From assembly GCA_026545765.1 (NCBI GenBank), contig CM048841.1, positions 25,021,397 through 25,085,396 on the forward strand: 64,000 nt of DNA. The letters run 5' to 3'. Below the pieces are notes generated by a model, which saw only the letters and a list, made by a program, of their open reading frames with translations, did not search any database and was not told the DNA's origin. This DNA comes from Plantago major (Eukaryota; Streptophyta; Magnoliopsida; Lamiales; Plantaginaceae). The position numbers were made by a program, and so were the translations under genes. Below, one piece after another: positions 21,928-35,458 of this stretch. Position 1 is the first letter of the stretch. Each line of letters starts with the position of its first letter.

Positions 21928-24044
21928 TTTCATTGTCTACCCTGAAGGGACAATTGATACGTACTATGAAAAGTGCTTAAAGTACCCAAGTTTGAGTTGT
22001 TTACTTAAAGTATCTTATTATGTGTTTTTTTTTTCTCTGGCTTTTAGCATTCAAATTTTCTGGTAGCTTAGGATTTGAATTTTATGGACTTTATGATTTA
22101 ATTTTCTAGTTGCTTAATTAGTATTTTTACCATTGAAATAAATCATCGATCTCCATTTCCCTGCATTTATTTGTCCAACTTAAAGTTGGCAACATATATT
22201 GTGTAACACAAATGTAAAAGATGCTCTAGAAGAGTTTACTAATACCACTAGCATTCGTACTATGAATGGTAAAGTATTTTTTTTAATAAACGTGTGTCCC
22301 AGAAGAGCACATATTAGACTTACTCATTGAATGAGTCATTATAAGTCTTGCCAAATTGAAAAGACAACGGTTTGTGTCTTTATGTTACATCATTCTGGCA
22401 AATTTTAAATAATACTTTTGTGTACATGTCAAAAGTGATAATATAGAAGTATATTGACATATGCAAATTTAATGTGACAAATTAGGCCATCCAGTTATAA
22501 CTTAATCGTTCTTGAGAAACCTGAAGTTTCCATGTAAAAAGAATCATAACGTGCTGAAAGCTTTCTCGTGTTGCATTTAGATTATATTATGGCAAGATAC
22601 GACACCGAGATTAAGCATGAAAATGGAGATCTTGAAAATGAGAAAAATCACACATTTAAAGTTTAGAAGAATGGATGATATTCCATAAGTGGCCAGAAGT
22701 CTACGTCTATGTATCAAGTGAATTTATTGTGTGAATTAACTTATCTCCTATTTAAGGGCAATTTCTTTTTCAGCACAACAAAATCCAACTGTGCAACTAT
22801 ATTAACTCCCTACCATATTGTTCTCCGCAGAGAACTCATGGGTGAAGCCTACTAAAAGGTTATATATTTATCAATTTCTAGGCTGGCATTATAATTTATA
22901 TACTGAGCCCTAGTTTTTTCCCAGTTTAGGGGAGGAAGAATATGACAAAGCTGGTAACAATAAATTCTTAGAGTGAATTGATCCCCGCAAATTTGAAGGT
23001 TCAAACTTGAACTAAGATTTACTCTCAAGCTTCATGTTACTATATCAAGATATGTTTGAACATAAAATTCTATGATTTGAATGTTAACCCGCTATGACCC
23101 TATTTTGAGGCATACAGAGCTACATATAAATTATAGAATTGTATGTATTGGACATTGAGATATCTTGCCTATTGTACTAATAACTCTCAGTGATATACGG
23201 TTCCAGTGCTAAGTACAATACAAGAATATTGGCAAAGATAAAGCAGTTGGTACTCCTGAGGAGTAATGTATATGCCCACGAAAGGCATAGATATCTGAAT
23301 TACAATAGATGGCCTATATACAATAAAATGGTACCTACAAACAATATTCAGATATCGATGATCAGTACTGACTTGAAAATCTAGCAAAGAGATTTTGTTA
23401 TACCGGTATACATGGAATCGGGATAAATTTATAAGCATATGCAAAATCGATGGACATGAATTATTAGACATGTAAATGGGGATTGTACATGTAAGTCCAT
23501 TCGTTGACATCATGATGATGATAGAAAATGAGCTCATGGACCTGAAGTCCCTTTTATTAATGAATTCGAAATACGTACGGTACCGTTGCATTATCGTGTC
23601 AAATGGCATGTGCATTTAGATACTAAGCAATGCATCATGATATGTTTATTCTTGCATAGCTTACATTACATTATTTAGTTTTTCCTAGCATCCATAGGTA
23701 TCATGTTGCATACTCGTATGTTTATATTGAATGTTATCACTTGAACTCACCTACAGGTTGTACACATAAAAGGTGAGTGGTTTTTTACTTACAACTCATA
23801 TGGTTTGAGAAAATTTAATGAAGGGAGATATCATCTCCGGCAGTTAGTCCTGAAAGGAGACTAAAAGTATCATGTTAGCAATCATGGATTGAATGAGTAA
23901 ACTTCTTGAGGAACTAATGTTTCATATGTGAAACCTCTATACTCATGTCATAATCAACTTCACGTTGATAAAATACAAATTGGTATTCACCGCAGTGAAA
24001 TATTGAAGTATGAGATAAAATTTTCAATACTCATGAAAAGTAGT
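21928..24044 (+). pseudogene. copia-B pol region, very degenerate
   Basis: No long frame survives. A weak FIVYPEGTIDTYY near 21940 and a CDKLGHP near 22470-22490 (in place of the integrase HDRLGHP) suggest protease and integrase remnants. The rest shows only scattered copia-like words. It is cut at 24044 by gypsy-1 and resumes at about 44222. Confidence 0.45.
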
Positions 24045-24932
24045 TGTTGATACGGATATATGTCCAATTCGTTAAGGGCGCCATTATAGCGCGTCCTAGA
24101 GCGCATCAAGGCTTAGCAGCCAATTCAATACTGGTCCGACCCTTAGATGGTCCGCCTTGTGGGAACCATTCCGGGTCAACCAGTACGTTCAAGTCAACAC
24201 ACTTTATCAGCTCGTCCGACCTAGCTAGGTGCATGACTTTCGAACCTGACAAGAGGTCACATGGCCTCACCAAATATCAAACACTGTCAGTCCTAGGATG
24301 CCAAACGGACCGGACGAGATCAACTCGGACGCCACCTTAACAATAAGACTAAGCGTATATATTGGAACCTCCAAGATACTTCCGGGCAACTTGTGTCTCG
24401 GACCGTCACTGAGTTACCTAGGAACTGACCAACTCGACAGAGCTCAGATCATTCTAAAGGTCTCACACGGACCCAGCAGCGAGAATAGTACCCTGAGAGG
24501 TAAAAGGACCAATCTACCCTCTCAGGCCCATCTAATGGTATTGGACTTTCACATACTATTGGGCCATGGGCCAAGGGAGCATTGGTGTCCAAATCCTGAA
24601 CATACACTTGGCATCATCTTATGGACCACTTCATAAGTACATGATAACTATAAATATAGCACTAGATCCCATACATTAAGGTAAGTCAACTCATATTATA
24701 ACTTCCCTCATAATTGCTACATTGAGAGCTTTCTTCTCTCTCTTGAGTAAAGTCTCCTCCCGGTTTGACACTAGCAAACCGCGTTACCCATCTACCCCCC
24801 CCCCCCACTTAGTCCTTTTCAAGTGTTTCGACTCGGACAAAGCTCTTAGGTCAGACATTAAGTTGGAGGCAGATCTTAGAATAGGGACTTGTAGTAGTTT
24901 AGTTAGTGTTTGAGGCTTAACCCCTCAACATT
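24045..24932 (+). repeat. 5' LTR of gypsy-1
   Basis: 888 bp, TG...CA. A TATA-like ctataaatatag lies near 24650 and a C-run at 24795-24806. A primer-site-like tttagcgccatctgtgggaa follows at 24933, the usual Tat-type phrase. Confidence 0.9.
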
Positions 24933-24984
24933 TAGCGCCATCTGTGGGAATCCTTACAAAAGGTTCCGTGTTTTAATTGAGCTG

Positions 24985-26940
24985 ATGGGAAGAACGAGAA
25001 GGACAGCACGGACTAGTACTGCTGACATCGGAACTCCACCTCCCAGTCCCCGTGGACGTCCACCCAACAGAGGACGGAAGGCCACTTCAGCGGGAAGGAA
25101 CACTGAGGGAATGAGATACCCGAGCGATGGTCACACAGCAAGCCCATCCTCCGATGAAGGAAGAGATGTTCCGTCTAAGAGAGTCCGTAATGTTCCTTAG
25201 AATGCTGTACCCGAGAATCACGGAGAAGAGGCCGCGCAAGTTCCTCCGGCAGGAACACAAGGTCCTCCTCCAGGTCAGCATTTTACCATGTCTGATGGTC
25301 GTATAGTCCACACCAGTGATTTTGGATTGAACGAGAATCAATTTGGTAGAGTGCTTACAATAATCTAAGGTTGTCTTGGGTCTAACAATGTCCATCCCCA
25401 ACAAGTCACTCCGCCAGTGGCTAATCTGGGGCAAGCTGAGCCCACTCTATCAAGGAACGAACAGCGTCCGATCCAGCAGAGGTTGGGGAATCAGCTACCA
25501 CAGGAGGACTTGCAGAATCTCCTAGACAGAAGAGCCTCTGCTTCCCAGGCTCAACGTGAAGGAAGTCAGAACGGACAGAGAGCACGTCAGGAAGACGGAA
25601 ACAGGCAACCTAGAGATCCGCGACAAATACCTCCGCGAGCCAGAGATCATGTAGCAGAAACCATTCCCATGGTCCACGTGGATCAACTCCCAGCAGATGT
25701 AGCAGTTCATCCAAGGACGGGAGAGATGATGAATGCGGAAGAAATCTACGCTCAACAAAAGGCCTTGGAAGCTCAGATTCTCAATCTCGGACGTTTGGTG
25801 AAAGATCATAAGCAGATAACTACTAGTGCACCAAATCCTTTATGTGATGATATCATGAAAGAAAAGGAAAGAAACAAGAACTCGGATAAAGTGATTCCGA
25901 ACTTGGAGTACTACTACGGAGATACTTGTCCTATGGGCCACTTGACAAGGTACAACACCAAGATGTATTCTAAAGGGATGAGACATAATACAAAAGCTCT
26001 CACTTTCTCATCCACTCTCTTTGGAATAGCCATGGATTGGTACACTGCATTGTCAAACAAGTCAGTGAAATCCTATGCGGACCTCTCTTCCAAGTTCCTG
26101 AGAAGATTTGGAAAGTCGAAAAGAAAGAAACAGACTGTGGAGCACCTGGCGGAAGTTCTACAAAGAGAACAAGAGGATCTTAGGACTTTCCTAGATAGCT
26201 TCAATGCGGAGGTCCTCCGAGTTGAGTCTCACAGTATTAAGGAACGGGTCCGTCACCTGTATGCTTATACTTACAACGGAGAACTCCAAAGGAAACTCTC
26301 TAGCCCGGAAGTGAGGAGTGAAAAGCATTTGGATGATATTTGTGAAGATGTAATGTACGGAGAGGAGTATCGAAGGAATGTTCCAGTAAGAGCTGGATCC
26401 AAGAAAGGAAAAGAGCCAATGAAGTAAGAGCAACGCCACGGAAAGTTCGATCCGAAGAAGGAATACAAGGATAAAGGTTTCAACAGGGAAAGGAGTCCGC
26501 CAAGAAGGTATGCGGATTATATCCGTCTCAATAGACCGAGATCCGACATCTTGGCCACCATTATCGACGAAAAGTTGGATGTTCAATGGCCAAAGCCATC
26601 TCACAATAATCGGAAGAACAAGAATGCAAAAGGGTATTGCAAGTTTCATAAGAGCCATGGTCATGAGACAGACGATTGCATTCAACTGAAAATCGAGGTT
26701 GAGCATTTAATAAGAAAAGGATAGTTGAAGGAGCACGTCTATACGGACGAACCTTCTAGGCATGATAGGACGGAACGGAGAAGGGAAGACAGAACAGCGG
26801 AGCCGCAACCACGCCTGCTATCACTGCCCCCTCCGCCAACCAATCATCCGTCTCGGATAGATCATCACCAGTACGAGTATGATGATGATATTGAAATGGA
26901 GAATCGTCCATATAGTGGAGTGATTAACACCATAGCATGA
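24985..26940 (+). pseudogene. gypsy-1 gag, one frame with five stops
   Basis: From the ATG at 24985 one frame runs the whole way but holds TAG at 25198, TAA at 25364, TAA at 26425, TAG at 26722 and TGA at 26938. The retrotransposon gag core is at about 25900-26350 (TLFGIAMDWYTALSNKSVKS). A C-x2-H-x3-HGH-x4-C knuckle (YCKFHKSHGHETDDC, about 26637-26682) is typical of Tat elements. No frameshift is needed, so decay here is by point mutation. Confidence 0.85.
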
Positions 26941-26979
26941 GGTCCGGCCGGTGGCGATAGCAGGAACGCAAGGGAACGG

Positions 26980-29100
26980 ATGGCTCAGAATATGCGGAAC
27001 AATGATAGATCCTACGCTGCTCCAGTGATCCGTGGAACCAACACTATCTCCTTTGATGACAGTGAGATTCCTCCTCCTACGGTAGGAGGCGAGGACATGG
27101 ATGATCCAGATGTCCCACTTGTGGTTTCCTTAACCATAGCAACCTATCAAGTAACTGGTAGACACAGGCAGTTCCTCGAACATCATTGCCAAAAGAACAA
27201 TGATCAGATGAATTTGGGAGGAATTCAATATGAGAGAGTTAATACCTCCATATTAGGATTCGGAGGAGGTACCGTCCGTCCTTTAGGAAGCATCATGCTT
27301 CATGTATTGTTGGGTACACATCCCGCGAGAATGACACAGCTAGTCCGTTTCGTAGTGGTAAATCGAACCTTCGATTATAATGCCATCTTTGGTCGTCCGG
27401 GGCTCAACCAGTTCCGAGCTATATCTTCTACCCTCCATAACAGAATGAAGTTTCCAACTCCCTACGGAGTTGGAGAAGAAGTAGCAAACACCCGAGAAGC
27501 TTGGGAGTGTTACATCATGTCTACTAGGAGAGCATCCGCTCCTGTATTAGCAGTCTCTTTAACTTCCGATCCACAGGTTGTTCTCCCTCCGAAAAAGGAG
27601 AATCCCAACATTGGAATAGGGAGTCAGAAGTATAAGTTTCCCAAAACCGCATGGATCGAACCTCATGAAACTCTCAAGGATGTTGAACTTGTCGCTGGAA
27701 GCCCGGACAAGAAGACTAGAATCGAAACAGAGATGAATGCAGAAGTGGAGATGAAGCTCATCTCTTGTCTCCGAGACAATAGAGATGTCTTCGCTTGGAG
27801 CACTGACGATCGTAAGGGGATAGATCCGAGGGTCGCTGTTCACCGTCTGAACATGGACCCATCGATTAAGTATATCCGCCAGAAAAGAAAATATTTTGGT
27901 CCAATTGAGGATGCCATCATAGCCGCGGAAGTTGACCGGCTCATGAAGGCCGGACACATTGAAGAAGTTCTTTATTCCGATTGGGTTTGCAACGTTGTCC
28001 TAGTTGAGAAATCACCGGGTAAATGGCGGATCTGCAATGATTTCACAAGGCTGAATAAGTTTTGCCCAAAGGATCCATACCCGTTGCCACGGATTGACCA
28101 ATTGGTTGACTCCACAGCAGGATGTGCGTTACTGGGTTTTATGGACGCGTATCAAGGCTTTTACCAGATTCAGATGGCCAAGGAGGATATTAAGAAAACA
28201 ACTTTCTTTGTTGCGGGAGGGGTATATTGCTTTAAAGTGATGCCCTTCGGATTGAAAAATGCAGGAGCTACTTACCAACGGCTGGTAAATCAAATGTTCA
28301 AAGAGGAAATTGGCAAAACCATGGAGGTGTACGTGGATGACATGCTTGTTAAAAGCAAAATCGAGGAACATCATATAGAGAACTTGAACAAATGCTTTGC
28401 TATCCTTAGGAAGTACGGAATGAAGCTCAATCCGGAAAAGTGCACCTTCGGAGTAAAAGGCGGGAAGTTCCTAGGTTACTTGGTCACGGAAAGGGGGATA
28501 AGTGCAAATCCCGAGAAGATAAAAGCCATCCTAGATCTTCCCCAACCAAAGAACATCAACGAGGTACAACAGCTTATCGGATGTCTTATGTCCTTAAGTC
28601 ACTTCATTTCACGATCCGCGGAGAAGAATTTGCCATTCTTCAAAATCCTCCGGAAGGGAGAGAACTTTGAGTGGACGTGGGAATGTTCCGAGGCCTTTGA
28701 AAACTTAAAGAAATACCTCCATTCCCCTCCACTGCTCTCCAAGCCCGTTAAAGGAGAACCACTCTACCTCTACCTAGCAGTTACGGAAGAGGCAATGAGT
28801 TCCGTGTTTGTACGGATCCAGGCTAATGATCACATGTCAATTTACTATCTTAGTAAAGCCTTTGTTGGGGCAGAAAAAAGATACGTAAAGATTGCATATG
28901 CTTTGATTTACACCGCAAGACGGTTGAAACCCTATTTCAAGTCTCATAAAATAGTGGTACTAACAACAGAACCTTTGAAACACGTCCTTGGAAAGCCTGA
29001 TCAATCCGGACGACTCTCTAAGTGGGCAATTGAGTTGAGCGAATACGACATTAGCTATCAGGCTCCGACAACCAAGAAAGCTCAAGTTATTGCTGAGTGA
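26980..29100 (+). pseudogene. gypsy-1 protease, reverse transcriptase and RNase H
   Basis: A 706-codon frame that continues the gag frame. The RT core has LVEKSPGKWRICNDFTRLNK, FGLKNAGATYQRLVN and the catalytic YVDDM (about 28330-28344), all apparently intact. The RNase H part follows to about residue 690. The protease catalytic DTGSS lies in another frame near 27160-27175 between two compensating indels, so the protease is dead. TGA at 29098 separates it from the later domains. Confidence 0.88.
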
Positions 29101-29383
29101 GGGAAAGTCTCGGATAAGCAGGCATTCGAGTGCTTGATTACCAAGCAGATCAACATAAGTCAGTTCCGCCGAAGATCAACCCGGATAACTTTGAAGATGC
29201 TCAATTCATCAATCAATCTCGGAATCCATCATGGGCTGAAACTCGGGTTAACCACATGTTCCTCCTTGATAATATCTCAAATGATTAAAAACTTATGACT
29301 ACGACCAGGATACTCAGAAAGAGGAGGAACAAAGGTTAAAAGTTCAGGAACCCATTAAGGAACAGCCCACTAATGTTTGGACA

Positions 29384-29800
29384 TTGGAAGTGGATGGTTC
29401 ATCCACCAGAAGAGTGGGAGGCATCAGAATCTACCTTAAAAGTCCTGATGAAGCGGAACATGACTATGCGATCTCTTTGGACTTCAAGGTTACAAACAAT
29501 GAAGCTGAATATGAAGCACTGTTGGTCGGACTACGTATAGCCAAGTCTCTACAAGTCCGGAAACTCAAAGCCTACACGGACTCATAATTAGTTGAAGCTC
29601 AATTCTCGGGTGCTTTCGCCACAAAGGGCCCATCAATGATCAAGTATCTTGAGCTACTGAAGCAAGAAGTGAGTCTCTTTGAGGAGTTTACCCTGGAAAA
29701 ATTTGATAGGGAATGGAATGAAAGAGCGGACACTTTGGCAAAATATGCGTCCGCAACAGCTGCTTTAAACACTATAGTAGGGTTATTCTACTCACAATTA
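29384..29800 (+). pseudogene. gypsy-1 second (archaeal-type) RNase H
   Basis: It starts MEVDGSSTRRVGGIRIYLKS and continues KVTNNEAEYEALLVGLRIAK. These carry the D...E...D residues of the RVT_3-type RNase H that Tat elements hold in addition to the RT-linked one. A TAA at 29585 replaces a residue just after the YTDS aspartate. The rest (ERADTLAKYASA) is still readable. Confidence 0.75.
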
Positions 29801-29926
29801 TGAACTCATCCGTCATGAACCCTACTCCAACCATTATGGTCATTGGAACAGGAAGAAACTGGATGACCGACATCTATAACTACCTCAAAGACGGATCTTT
29901 ATCTACCGATCCGAAAGAATCAAGGA

Positions 29927-31071
29927 GTGTGCATGTATTTTATACTTGGAGAGGATTTGTACAAGAAATCCTTCACAGGAACACATACGAGATGCTTGGA
30001 TCCGCAGGAAGCAAGAACAGTGCTAGAAGAGATCCACAGTGGAAGCTGTGGAAGTCATTCAGGAGGTCGGACTCTTGCTCAAAAGATCATCCGACAAGGG
30101 TACTATTGCCCCACCATTGATAAAGATGCAACAGGATTTGCTCGGAGTTGTTCTGATTGCCAATACTATGCTAACATTCCTCATCGTCCGACACACCCAA
30201 TGACTCCGTCAGTCATAGCATGTCCGTTTGACCAATGGGGAATTGATATTGTCGGACTTTTCCCAAGAGGAACTCAACATAGGAAATTCTTGATTGTAGC
30301 TGTTGAATATTTCACTAAGTGGGTAGAAGCAGAAGCCGTAGCCACTATCACGAAAAGTCAAGTACGAACCTTCATTTGGAAAAACATTACTGTCGCTTTG
30401 GCTTACCAAGAATCCTTGTCTCGGACAATGGTGCTCAATTCTCTGGTAACAGACTTAAGGAATGGTTAACTTCCTTCAAAATTGAGCAACGTTTCACCTC
30501 TGTCGGATATCCACAGGCTAACAAACAGGCTGAGTCCACGAACAAAACAATTGTCAAGATCACGGAGAAACGACTGAGGACTTCTCAGGATAGTTGGGCG
30601 GATGACCTAGATGGTGTACTGTGGGCTCATCGCACCATAACATGGACTGCAAATAGAGAGACTCCTTTTGCTCTGGTTTATGGCACAGAAGTAGTCATAC
30701 CAGCAGAGATTGCAGTCGAAACAATGAGGATCCAAGAGTTTCATGACACCGCCAATCAGGAAGCTCGGATCTATGACCTAGACATGCTAGATCAGAAGAG
30801 GACCGAGGCATTGGCTAATATCCATAGATATCAAGCAACTGCATCCCGGGCCTATAACAAGAATGTTCAAGCTAAAGATTTACAGGTCGGAGATCTGGTG
30901 CTCCGCAGAGCCGATATTTTGAGCAATGTTGGGAAACTCAAACCCAACTGGGAAGGACCTTACAAGATCATTGGAGCTAGAGTGAACGGAAGTTATGAAC
31001 TAGAGGATGGGCATGGACGTCCACTTAAGCATACCAGGAATGCTAAGAACCTTCAAAAATTTTATGCTTAG
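29927..31071 (+). pseudogene. gypsy-1 integrase, frameshifted
   Basis: A HHCC-type zinc region (about 30010-30180, CSDCQYYANIPHRP) precedes the catalytic core: GIDIVG (first Asp), VSDNGAQF (second Asp) and QAESTNK (Glu). A frame change near 30390, between the first and second Asp, splits it into two frames. The C-terminal part ends KPNWEGPYKIIGARVNGSYE and a normal stop at 31069-31071. Confidence 0.82.
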
Positions 31072-32448
31072 GGTCTGTTGCAAAGAACTCCATCAGTTAT
31101 ATTTTTGTTACTCTTTTGTCATTGGCCATGCAGCCCACAAGTTGTAATTGAATTTACGGCAAATCAATACAATTTTCATCTTTCGATTCAGACCAAAATT
31201 TAATTATTTACATGTCAAAGAGACTCTAACAATAATTCTGTTTGTACAATAAACAAAAGTGCACATAATCCCCTTTGTACATGTTACTATCCGATATATC
31301 TATTCGGATCCACACAACATCTACAATACAACGGAAAAATCTGTCACATTCTCCGAGATACGCCATACTTCACTAGGGGATCTCTCAACCAAAGGAACCC
31401 TCAACACTCCAATAGCATCGATCCATCCATAAACAATGAATAGTTGGATGTACCTGTAACACGGAAGAATCAAGGATCATTCTCCGGACATTAATATTCT
31501 TCAAAACATCCATTCGTTCGAATCCAAACACGGATTTGACATATTGATCGTACTATGGCCCACCCGCTAGCAGCTCCTCGGATAGGACAAGCTCCTACCG
31601 GGTGGATCGCATGTACGACCGATGGGATCGTCCGTCGGTTTACTACTCAGATCGGAACATCTTCCAAGATCTATATTTCCTAACAACAGATCTTGAGCAA
31701 CCCATCCCTCTAGACCCACGCCACTCTCAAACTCAAGACAACATGTACCGATTTGAGAGTGGACGGGAGTCTCGAGGGGGAGACTGGTCCAGAAATCCAT
31801 CTTCCTATTGAGACCACTAGGCTCAACCTGCCTATTTTTGGATAAAAAGGCTAGATGAATCCGAGCCTGAGAAAGAGGAAAGAAATTTTCAAAGGAAAGA
31901 AGATTAGAATCAGAATTGTACAATCAATGCAGTTGAGAACTCGGGTATTTATAGATAGGACGAACCAATCAGCATCCGCCATGTAAGAAGATTGACGTCG
32001 ACGATGGGCTTGGGCCATCCGTCTGGGCCAAGCAGTGTTGGATCATTTGGGCTTACCCCATCTTCTCATATTGAGCCCATGTTTTTAACTTCTTATAACT
32101 ATCTATAAAAGTGTTCGAGCATTCACTCATCGACCAGTCCAACAAACTTCATTTGCGGAAACATCCGAGGGTTAAGCCTATCAAGTAGTCCGAAAATCAG
32201 CAAGTTGATGATTTGTCGTCTTAAATCAGAAGTTGCTCAAAGTGATCCGAGTTTGCAAGAGTTGTATATTTATGCAATCTATTAAAACTACGCATATTAT
32301 GACGGATCAAGGAAGTACAAAAAATAAGGCATTGTCATACTAAACAGAATGATATTGTACTTAGAATACTATTACAAGCCGCGAAAAAAATTAGTGTACT
32401 TGGCATCCATTTGGTTACAGAATTTCTATGGGGCATACCCCGGACTTC
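31072..32448. other. gypsy-1 region between pol and the antisense gene
   Basis: No protein domain recognised. Small frames near 31567-31923 on both strands are not protein-like. Such long non-coding stretches after pol are usual for Tat elements. Confidence 0.5.
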
Positions 32449-35400
32449 TTACTGGGGAGGAGGCTGGCTCGGACCTGCATCATTGGTCCCAGTGGGGTTG
32501 ACAGGAGGAGGATCAACAGTTGAAGGATTTGCACGGGACTCATCCCTGGCAGCAAAGGACGCCTTCATACTTTCGAACATATCATAGTTCGCGTCATAGC
32601 CTTTGATCCGAGAGGGCATACGATACCAATTCTTCAAAAAGTGTTCGTGATCCTTGAAAGGCACGAAACACACTTACTCCAGAGCCTTCGGAACGAAGTC
32701 AGGAAGAAAAGGTCTACCATTATTAATCTCAATATCACCCTCCTCGGTGACACATTCCGCGAATTCACATGAGGCCAATTGCTCGTCCGAAACCTCCTCC
32801 ACGGGGGATTACCACGCCCTTATCATTTGCGGAAGGATTCAGTCCTTCCTCCTTCCAGTTGTACTTCACAGGCACCAGTTTCTTGTCCTGCAACTGGCCT
32901 ATGGCGGACGTAAACCCCTCCAGACGGAGAGCATTAGCTTTATCAGCCAGGAAGTACTTGAAGGAGTCGGACCGCATGAAGTCCTTCACAGCTTGAATTC
33001 GAACGAACTGGAGATCCTCAAGTAGGAAATTCTTCAATTCCAAGAACAGCTTGAGGGCCGACGCAGTGAAATGGTCCTGCCATTTCACTACGTCGGCCAA
33101 TCTAGGTTCGCCTTTGCCTGATCCCGGTTCGCCTTCAACTTGACAATCACCCCATCCCTTTTCCTCACCTTCTCATCCAACTGTTTCACCTTGTCCTCCT
33201 CTTCCGCTCTAGCGGCCAATGCTTTGTGCAAGTACTCCTCTATGGTGGCCCGTTCACCAGCCTTCCATTGTAAGGCCCTTATCATGCATCCGAGCTACAA
33301 TAAAGTCCGAACAATAAAAAGTCAGCAATTTATCCATTCAAATCTTGATATGAAGTAAAGTTACACGGAAGTGACTTAGCCTTTGATGCAAACTGTGGAT
33401 CTCTCCAACCCTCTCAATCTTGGGCAGACCTCGACACCTTTCATACTCCGCATCCAGAGCAGCTTGGTCGGACAAAGGCAAGCTCGTGGAGAATAACTGT
33501 CTCATCGCATCAGGCGAGAGGTCCGAGACAGAATTCCTCTTCCTGCCCGAAGTAATGGCGTCCCGCATCAGCACGTCCGGGGGGGGGGGGGGGGGAAGTA
33601 GCAGATCCGCTGGCACCAGATAGCTGCGGAGGTTTCTGAGCAGCAGCCCTCCGAGTGACAGGGCCTTTGCCTTTATCAGGCACTGATAGCATTTGAGGGT
33701 CTTCGCCCTCCTTTCTCCGCTGCTTTTCCTCCGCAACGAATAGTGCCGCATTCTTCGGGTCCGGCTTTGGCAGAGTCGCGGGTGTGTTGATCACTTTGGT
33801 CCACTGACCAGTTGCCATCTCCTGAGCCAGCTGCTCTCTTTGTTGTTTCTTCTTTTCTCGGAGGGTAGACATGATGTAGTCAAACTAGTAAGCTGCGGAA
33901 CAAACAAAAACTGTTAGATACGGACGCATAACAGTTAAAACGGCGGAAATATATGAAAATCATGCATAACACTTAAAACAGGAACAACAACACAAGTTTT
34001 CAAGAGAAGTATTTACTAAAGCTAGTCCGGCCTCCACATTCCACAGCCCCGGTCAATCCGCTTAAATAGGGGAGCGGCTGGCAGATCAATCCGTGGAATG
34101 GATGCTTCTCTGTAGTCTCCTTCTTGTGTAACTTGGCCACCCACGGTGCCACATTTTTTGGAAGGGGGCGCCAGTTCGGGATGTTTGCCCTTAAGAATTT
34201 CTTTGGTAGCCCCCATTGCTCCCGTGTCCTCTTGGACATCCCAGGCTTCACAGCCATTCGGACGAAAACATATTTCTCCCACCATTTGGATCCGAGGGAA
34301 GAGATCGGATTAGCAATAAAGTTATAAGCCTGCCTATTTACAAATGTGTAGAATTGGGGGTTCCCCGGACTAAAAGTTACATTAAACAGTTGACGAAAAT
34401 TTTCAAAATTTACAGTTTGCTTCTTCTTCTTACAGAAGACAGCAAAGCAAATGAGATTTCCGAAAGACTTTGGGATCACTTGACTCAGACCAATCCTGAT
34501 GTAATTCAGGATGTCCTTCAAGGTGGATGCGATGGGCAGCTTCCATCCGCAGGAAAAAGCGACCTCGTGCACACACATATACCCAGCAGGCGGGTTGTAA
34601 AAGGCGTGACCTGGATCCGGCACGATGATTTCCACGAATTTCGGGATTTCCCATTTTCTTCTCCACTCGGGAATATCCTCTAGCTTCACCTTTGATGGAC
34701 CGTCCTTGTTAAGTTCGCCATAAGGATCCGCAATAACGAGGAAATTTAATCCTTGCTGCATTAGCTCCGCGACCTTCAACTAGTGGAGGATTGGGTTGCA
34801 CAAGCGGAGCAACGACATCCTGATGAAGGACGAGTTGACGACCCGTCCGACCAGAACGCCCTCGTGGACGGGAAGCCTGCGAGGCCTCTTCTTCGTCTTC
34901 ATCCTCTTCATCCTCGTCTTCCTCTTCCTCGTCCTCTTCCTCTTCTCCATCTTCCTCTCTCCCGGAAGTACCCGCATTGGACGGACCAATTTCCGTCACA
35001 ACCCTGTCCTCTTCTCCGGCCTCGAACATCTCAAGATCATCCACATCTCGCCCAGTGTCATCTCCCCGTTCTGTCCGAGGCGTATTCCTCTTCGCACTTC
35101 CTTGGGACACACCTCCATCGCCTATGGTCCGAGATTGGACTCGTGACCTAGTCCTTGCAACATCTGATCGGCCCACCACCGCTTCAGTCCGCGAATTCAC
35201 AGTACTACGCACCCCGTGCCCAGCTTCTGAGTCCCCAGAAGAGATGAGTTCCACAACGTCCGCGTTGGGAGCCTCCGGGATCACCTGCTCAATTACCACA
35301 TTCTCCGCAAGCACCCTGTTTTGAGGAATCTCCAACTCCAGATGATCAGATACGGACGGGCTCACAGTAGCGGACCCAGATCTTTGGTTCACTCCATCAT

Positions 35401-35458
35401 CATAGTCTTGAACTTCATGTTGGTTTTGACTATCTTTCCCGGACATCCTAGGGCACAA
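32449..35458 (-). pseudogene. gypsy-1 antisense gene with 'putative gypsy-type transposon' domain
   Basis: It is read on the minus strand from an ATG at 35458. It starts with a Ser/Asp-rich and strongly acidic region (poly-Glu about 34870-34960). After one frame change near 34780 comes a conserved domain: GYMCVHEVAFSCGWKLP, GLSQVIPKSFGNLICFAVFC, SLGSKWWEKYVFVRM. It resembles the plant family called putative gypsy-type transposon. A donor-like GT near 34006 and an acceptor before 33890 suggest an intron. Further coding pieces lie at about 33872-33340, 33285-33088, 33100-32765 and 32673-32449 (coiled-coil-like AEEEDKVKQLDEKV). Tat elements are known to carry such antisense ORFs; the function is unknown. 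Confidence 0.62.

Noticed and set aside
21337..22066. Long frames starting before 21501 and running into the copia gag
   Set aside because: Their starts lie in the Harbinger-like element end; only the part after 21503 is gag.
26191..26706. Hydrophobic minus-strand frame that could suggest a membrane protein
   Set aside because: It is a shadow of the plus-strand gypsy-1 gag, which has recognisable domains.
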